A DNA stretch of 64,000 nucleotides from Xestospongia bergquistia (taxonomy: Eukaryota; Porifera; Demospongiae; Haplosclerida; Petrosiidae). Of the stretch, positions 60,321 through 64,000 are shown one piece after another. The notes beneath the pieces were generated by a model. It did not search any database. It was given only the letters and a program-made list of their open reading frames with translations, and was not told the DNA's origin. The stretch spans positions 6,857,501 through 6,921,500 of the forward strand of contig OZ014414.1 in assembly GCA_963965975.1 (NCBI GenBank), written 5' to 3'. The stretch's first letter is position 1. Each line of letters begins with the position of its first letter. The position numbers and the translations under genes were made by a program.

Positions 60321-60699
60321 TAGATAATTGTCTGATCATCATTTCTTTAATGTACTTGAATTTTTGATAATTTAGTTCACATTAATCATAATTATTATAG
60401 TTAATTATATTGCGTGAGTGGAGTTGCTAACAACTTTTATTGCATATAAATATGTGACATTATATATCAATGTTTTCTGAATTAGTGCACTTTGTTAAAC
60501 CAGTCAAATAATTTATTGACAATATTGGACTTCAACTAATGTATCAAATTATCTTGTTTGTTGCTTTATTACATAATTTAATTTAATAACGACGTGATTC
60601 TAAATTCTTACTTCAGAATGAATATTTTTTTAATTAAAATAATAACTTAACCAGTAACCATTGCGATTAGGGTGGATTATCTATCATTCAGTAACAAAT

Positions 60700-61520
60700 A
60701 AGAGAGAAGCAGACATGTCTATGGAGCAGTCTAGATTGGTGTTGTCAATTCTACATCTGGATATTCATTTTAGTAGATGTAAATTTTATGAAACCTTTGT
60801 AGCAAATACAGGGGTGTGTTTATAAGCCTCAGCCTATCAATATGCAAACAATAGAGGTGATGTCTCCATTACATTGGACGGTACCATTGTGCTAAAAAAT
60901 TCTGAATATAATGGATCCTATTATCAGCAGGTATTTTTTATTTCTACAAAATCAACAAAGTTGACATCACTGGGATATCTTACTTCAACAACAATTATGG
61001 ATCAGTTATAAGATCTTAAGACTCAAATTTCTATCTATCTGGCAATTTAACTTTTAGCAATAATCATGCTATAACTGGTCCAGCAACTAGTTGGTTATAC
61101 TTTATGCCAGGTGTTATAGCAAAGTTTATTAATAGTTCAGCTCAGTTAGTAGGAGGAGCTATATATGCAGATAATGCATACAGTAATAGTAAATGTGTCA
61201 TTCAAATTGATTCTAATATTTCTCAGTGTTCTGCGACAATGAAGCAAAAAGGACTGGTAGTTCAATATATGCTTAACCAATATTCTCATGTTATATCAAT
61301 AATTCAAATTCTATTAAATCTTCTAAAGAAATAATAGCAATTTATAACCAACACTTCACTTTTAATAATAACAAATTTAACACTAATTTGTATAGTAATA
61401 GCAAATCAAATACTAGTTTGTATCAATTTTCAACTTTACCACAAGGTCTTAGAGAAAGTGCTGATATACAATCTCCTCATCAAATATTTCCAGGACAGAA
61501 ATTTTGTTACTGTATTTCAA
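60700..61520 (+). pseudogene. Decayed paralogue of the beta-helix membrane-protein gene
   Basis: Translated pieces in changing frames match the upstream ectodomain pattern: SITLDGTIVLKNSEYNGS, then FSNNHAITGPA at about 61055-61090, and the open piece 61104-61334 with QLVGGAIYADNAYS. Later pieces (HQIFPGQKFC) recall ectodomain sequence before the Cys-rich part. Stops and frame changes are many, and no membrane part remains. Confidence 0.7.
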
Positions 61521-61552
61521 TATACATTCACAAAACTGTTATTAACCCTGTG

Positions 61553-61602
61553 ACACAATTGACGTCATCATCACAGTACAAGTTACACCAAGAAGTACCT
61601 AA
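61553..61602. repeat. Fragment of the MITE at 31760-31942
   Basis: Shares GACGTCATCATCA-, CAGTACAAGTTACACCAAGA-type words with that element's right half, in the same orientation. Only about 50 bases remain. Confidence 0.55.
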
Positions 61603-61739
61603 TGTAATTTGTTGATTGTAATACTATATCATACCAGCAAATTATAAAAGTGAGTAATTCACCTTAATGTCGGATTCTATAGTGTACCACCAATGTAAGC
61701 TACAGATTAGTAGGCAAGAGTAACCTATTAAGTTTTATA

Positions 61740-63758
61740 CACAGTAAAAAGTGATGGGTAGAAATAACCCAAAGTTTTGGGTCAAAACACCTGCAACTCA
61801 GGTAACCCATGTCTTGGGTTAAAATAACCCAAGGAAAATAATAGTTATAGCAACTGTCAAATGTATTGGTGATTATAACTCACACTTTTAGTTAAAGTAA
61901 CATCTGATATAAGTAACTATTGCTGTTACTTTAACTTTGTACTGTGGTTACTGTAACACTTTAATAGGTTTGATTATAACACATGTTGTAGTTATCATAA
62001 CTAAAAAAATAGGTCATTATAACTAATGTTATCAACATAAATCAGATTATCAAGACACCAAAAGAGATATCAGTAACTTTGCAAAAAAATATGAAAAAAA
62101 GATAAATGAGCAATAAAAGATGTTACTATATAGTATATTTACAAAGTAAGATAACATAAATGAACATGGTTAACAGGGACTGTAACTTCCTTGGAAATAG
62201 GTGTAGAAGAATGAATCAAACCAGAAGTTATAGAATAATATAATAATTGCAAATATTTTAAATTAGTAGTAGTATTAATGTATGCTAATATTTCACTCAT
62301 CACATGCAGCCACCCTGTAAAAACTGATTGGTTGATTTAACCATCATTTGGTTATACAGGTTGCAATTACAAACTTATTTTTGTCAAAAGTAATGACAAT
62401 ATCATTTTCATTACTAATGTAATAATGTTTATGTAACTACAAAACCATCAATGCCATAGTTACATAAACATTATTACATTAGTAATGAAAATGATATTGT
62501 CATTACAATATCATTTTCATTACTAATGTAATAATGACAATATCATTTTCATTACTAATGTAATAATGTTTATGTAACTATGACATTAATGGTTTTATAG
62601 TTACATAAACATTATTACATTAGTAATGAAAATGATATTGTCATTACAATATCATTTTCATTACTAATGTAATAATGTTTATGTAACTACAAAACCATCA
62701 ATGTCATAGTTACATAAACATTATTACATTAGTAATGAAAATGATATTGTCATTACAATATCATTTTCATTACTAATGTAATAATGTTTATGTAACTATA
62801 AAACCATCAATGTCATAGTTACATAAACATTATTACATTAGTAATGAAAATGATATTTTCATTATTACAATTAGTAATGAAAATGATATTGTAAAGACAA
62901 TATCATTTTCATTACTAATGTAATAATGTTTATGTAACTACAAAACCATCAATGTCATAGTTATTATTACATTAGTAATGAAAATGATATTGTAATGACA
63001 ATATCATTTTCATTACTAATGTAATAATGTTTATGTAACTATGACATTGATGGTTTTGTAGTTACATAAACATTATTACATTAGTAATGAAAATGATATT
63101 GTCATTACTTTTGACAAAAATAAGTTTGTAATTGCAACCTGTATAACCAAATGATGGTTAAATCAACCAATCAGTTTTTACAGGGTGGCTGCATGTGATG
63201 AGTGAAATATTAGCATACATTAATACTACTACTAATTTAAAATATTTGCAATTATTATATTATTCTATAACTTCTGGTTTGATTCATTCTTCTACACCTA
63301 TTTCCAAGGAAGTTACAGTCCCTGTTAGCCATGTTCATTTATGTTATCTTACTTTGTAAATATACTATATAGTAACATCTTTTATTGCTCATTTATCTTT
63401 TTTTCATATTTTTTTGCAAAGTTACTGATATCTCTTTTGGTGTCTTGATAATCTGATTTATGTTGATAACATTAGTTATAATGACCTATTTTTTTAGTTA
63501 TGATAACTACAACATGTGTTATAATCAAACCTATTAAAGTGTTACAGTAACCACAGTACAAAGTTAAAGTAACAGCAATAGTTACTTATATCAGATGTTA
63601 CTTTAACTAAAAGTGTGAGTTATAATCACCAATACATTTGACAGTTGCTATAACTATTATTTTCCTTGGGTTATTTTAACCCAAGACATGGGTTACCTGA
63701 GTTGCAGGTGTTTTGACCCAAAACTTTGGGTTATTTCTACCCATCACTTTTTACTGTG
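61740..63758. mobile_element. 2.0-kb foldback DNA element with 714-bp terminal inverted repeats
   Basis: Starts CACAGTAAAAAGTGATGGGT and ends with the exact reverse complement. The arms run 61740-62453 and 63045-63758; by eye they are nearly identical, one difference being T/C in CATGG(T/C)TAACAGG. ATA flanks both ends (61737-61739, 63759-63761). The CAC start and 3-bp flank are reminiscent of CACTA-type elements, but no transposase is present, so it is non-autonomous. The core (62454-63044) is described separately. Confidence 0.93.
62454..63044. repeat. Core of tandem hairpins in the foldback element
   Basis: The core, and the adjoining arm ends, consist of repeated palindromes built on AATATCATTTTCATTACTAA, GTAATAATGTTTATGTAACT, a loop word (AAAACCATCAATG or its complement) and the reverse complement of the stem. 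The stems recur about five to six times, with some units truncated (62865-62890, 62960-62990). Each unit can fold on itself and with every other. Confidence 0.85.
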
Positions 63759-63761
63759 ATA

Positions 63762-64000
63762 TAGTGTTGCCTCTAGTATCCCCACAATCAGTGATTATAT
63801 AGCAGATGGGTGTTGTCACAAAAGCTGGAAGAAAGACTAAAGGTACAATGAAATCTGTGAGTTAACAAGACTCCTTTATAGACCTTTGCCCTTTCTCATA
63901 GGTTGCACAAATAGTGGGAGCTTTGGAGAGAAGGAGAGGTTAAAGTTAAGGAGTAAAATGAAGAATTTAGAAAAAATTGAGTTTTGCCGAGGTCTTTAAA
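63762..64000. other. End of window
   Basis: No feature recognised. Confidence 0.4.

Noticed and set aside
1..64000. tRNA or rRNA genes
   Set aside because: No sequence with recognisable internal promoter boxes and cloverleaf, and no rRNA-like stretch, was seen; a covariance-model search would be needed to exclude them.

Overview
The window looks like nuclear DNA of a sponge, probably a demosponge of the Amphimedon type. That is inference from the AT-rich composition, very short introns (many 45-60 nt), the dense load of degraded transposons, and gene families of a kind expanded in sponges: calcium-binding EGF arrays, fibrinogen-related domains (FReD), death-domain/leucine-rich-repeat proteins, and large one-exon beta-helix multi-pass membrane proteins. 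I saw no rRNA, tRNA or CRISPR.

Layout. 1-2.9 kb: decayed copies of exons whose better copies lie at 24.4-32.2 kb. 3.4-4.4 kb (-): intact one-exon glycosyltransferase family 6 (ABO-like) gene. 4.9-8.5 kb: hAT relic and Ty3/gypsy relic. 8.5-11.3 kb: duplicated block with membrane-protein exons (+) and a broken fibrinogen-like gene (-). 11.3-13.5 kb: piggyBac fragments. 14.1-20.3 kb (+): 15-exon gene, death domain, two CARD-like helical domains, a conserved module, coiled coil and LRRs; my exon model keeps frame throughout (about 1061 aa). 22.5-25.5 kb: second copy of the duplicated block. 25.7-32.7 kb (-): multi-exon secreted protein, signal peptide-EMI-EGF-12 EGF_CA-NIDO-EGF-FReD. 33.4-38.1 kb: MULE-type DNA transposon with long inverted repeats and a PHD finger, abutting a gypsy fragment. 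38.7-43.5 kb (-): 12-exon, about 499-aa seven-transmembrane gene resembling the insect gustatory receptor-like (7tm_7) superfamily. 44.9-48.2 kb: second gypsy family. 53.2-55.0 kb (-): shorter paralogue of the death-domain gene, ending beside a fragment of the 56.6-60.3 kb gene. 56.6-60.3 kb (+): one-exon beta-helix/multi-TM protein, followed by a decayed paralogue. 61.7-63.8 kb: 2-kb foldback element with 714-bp nearly perfect inverted repeats.

How it fits together. Several genes have extracellular-recognition or death-fold domains (EMI/NIDO/FReD protein, beta-helix membrane protein, ABO-like glycan enzyme, death-domain/CARD/LRR proteins, 7TM receptor-like protein), as an innate recognition neighbourhood might. 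The sequence shows no operon or direct functional link, so this is inference. The clearest signal is turnover: segmental duplications, microinversions, homogenised exon-intron repeats and small elements with recognisable terminal repeats and target duplications.

Exon coordinates were read by eye from splice signals, reading-frame phase and domain continuity. All homology statements come from recognising motifs, not from a search.
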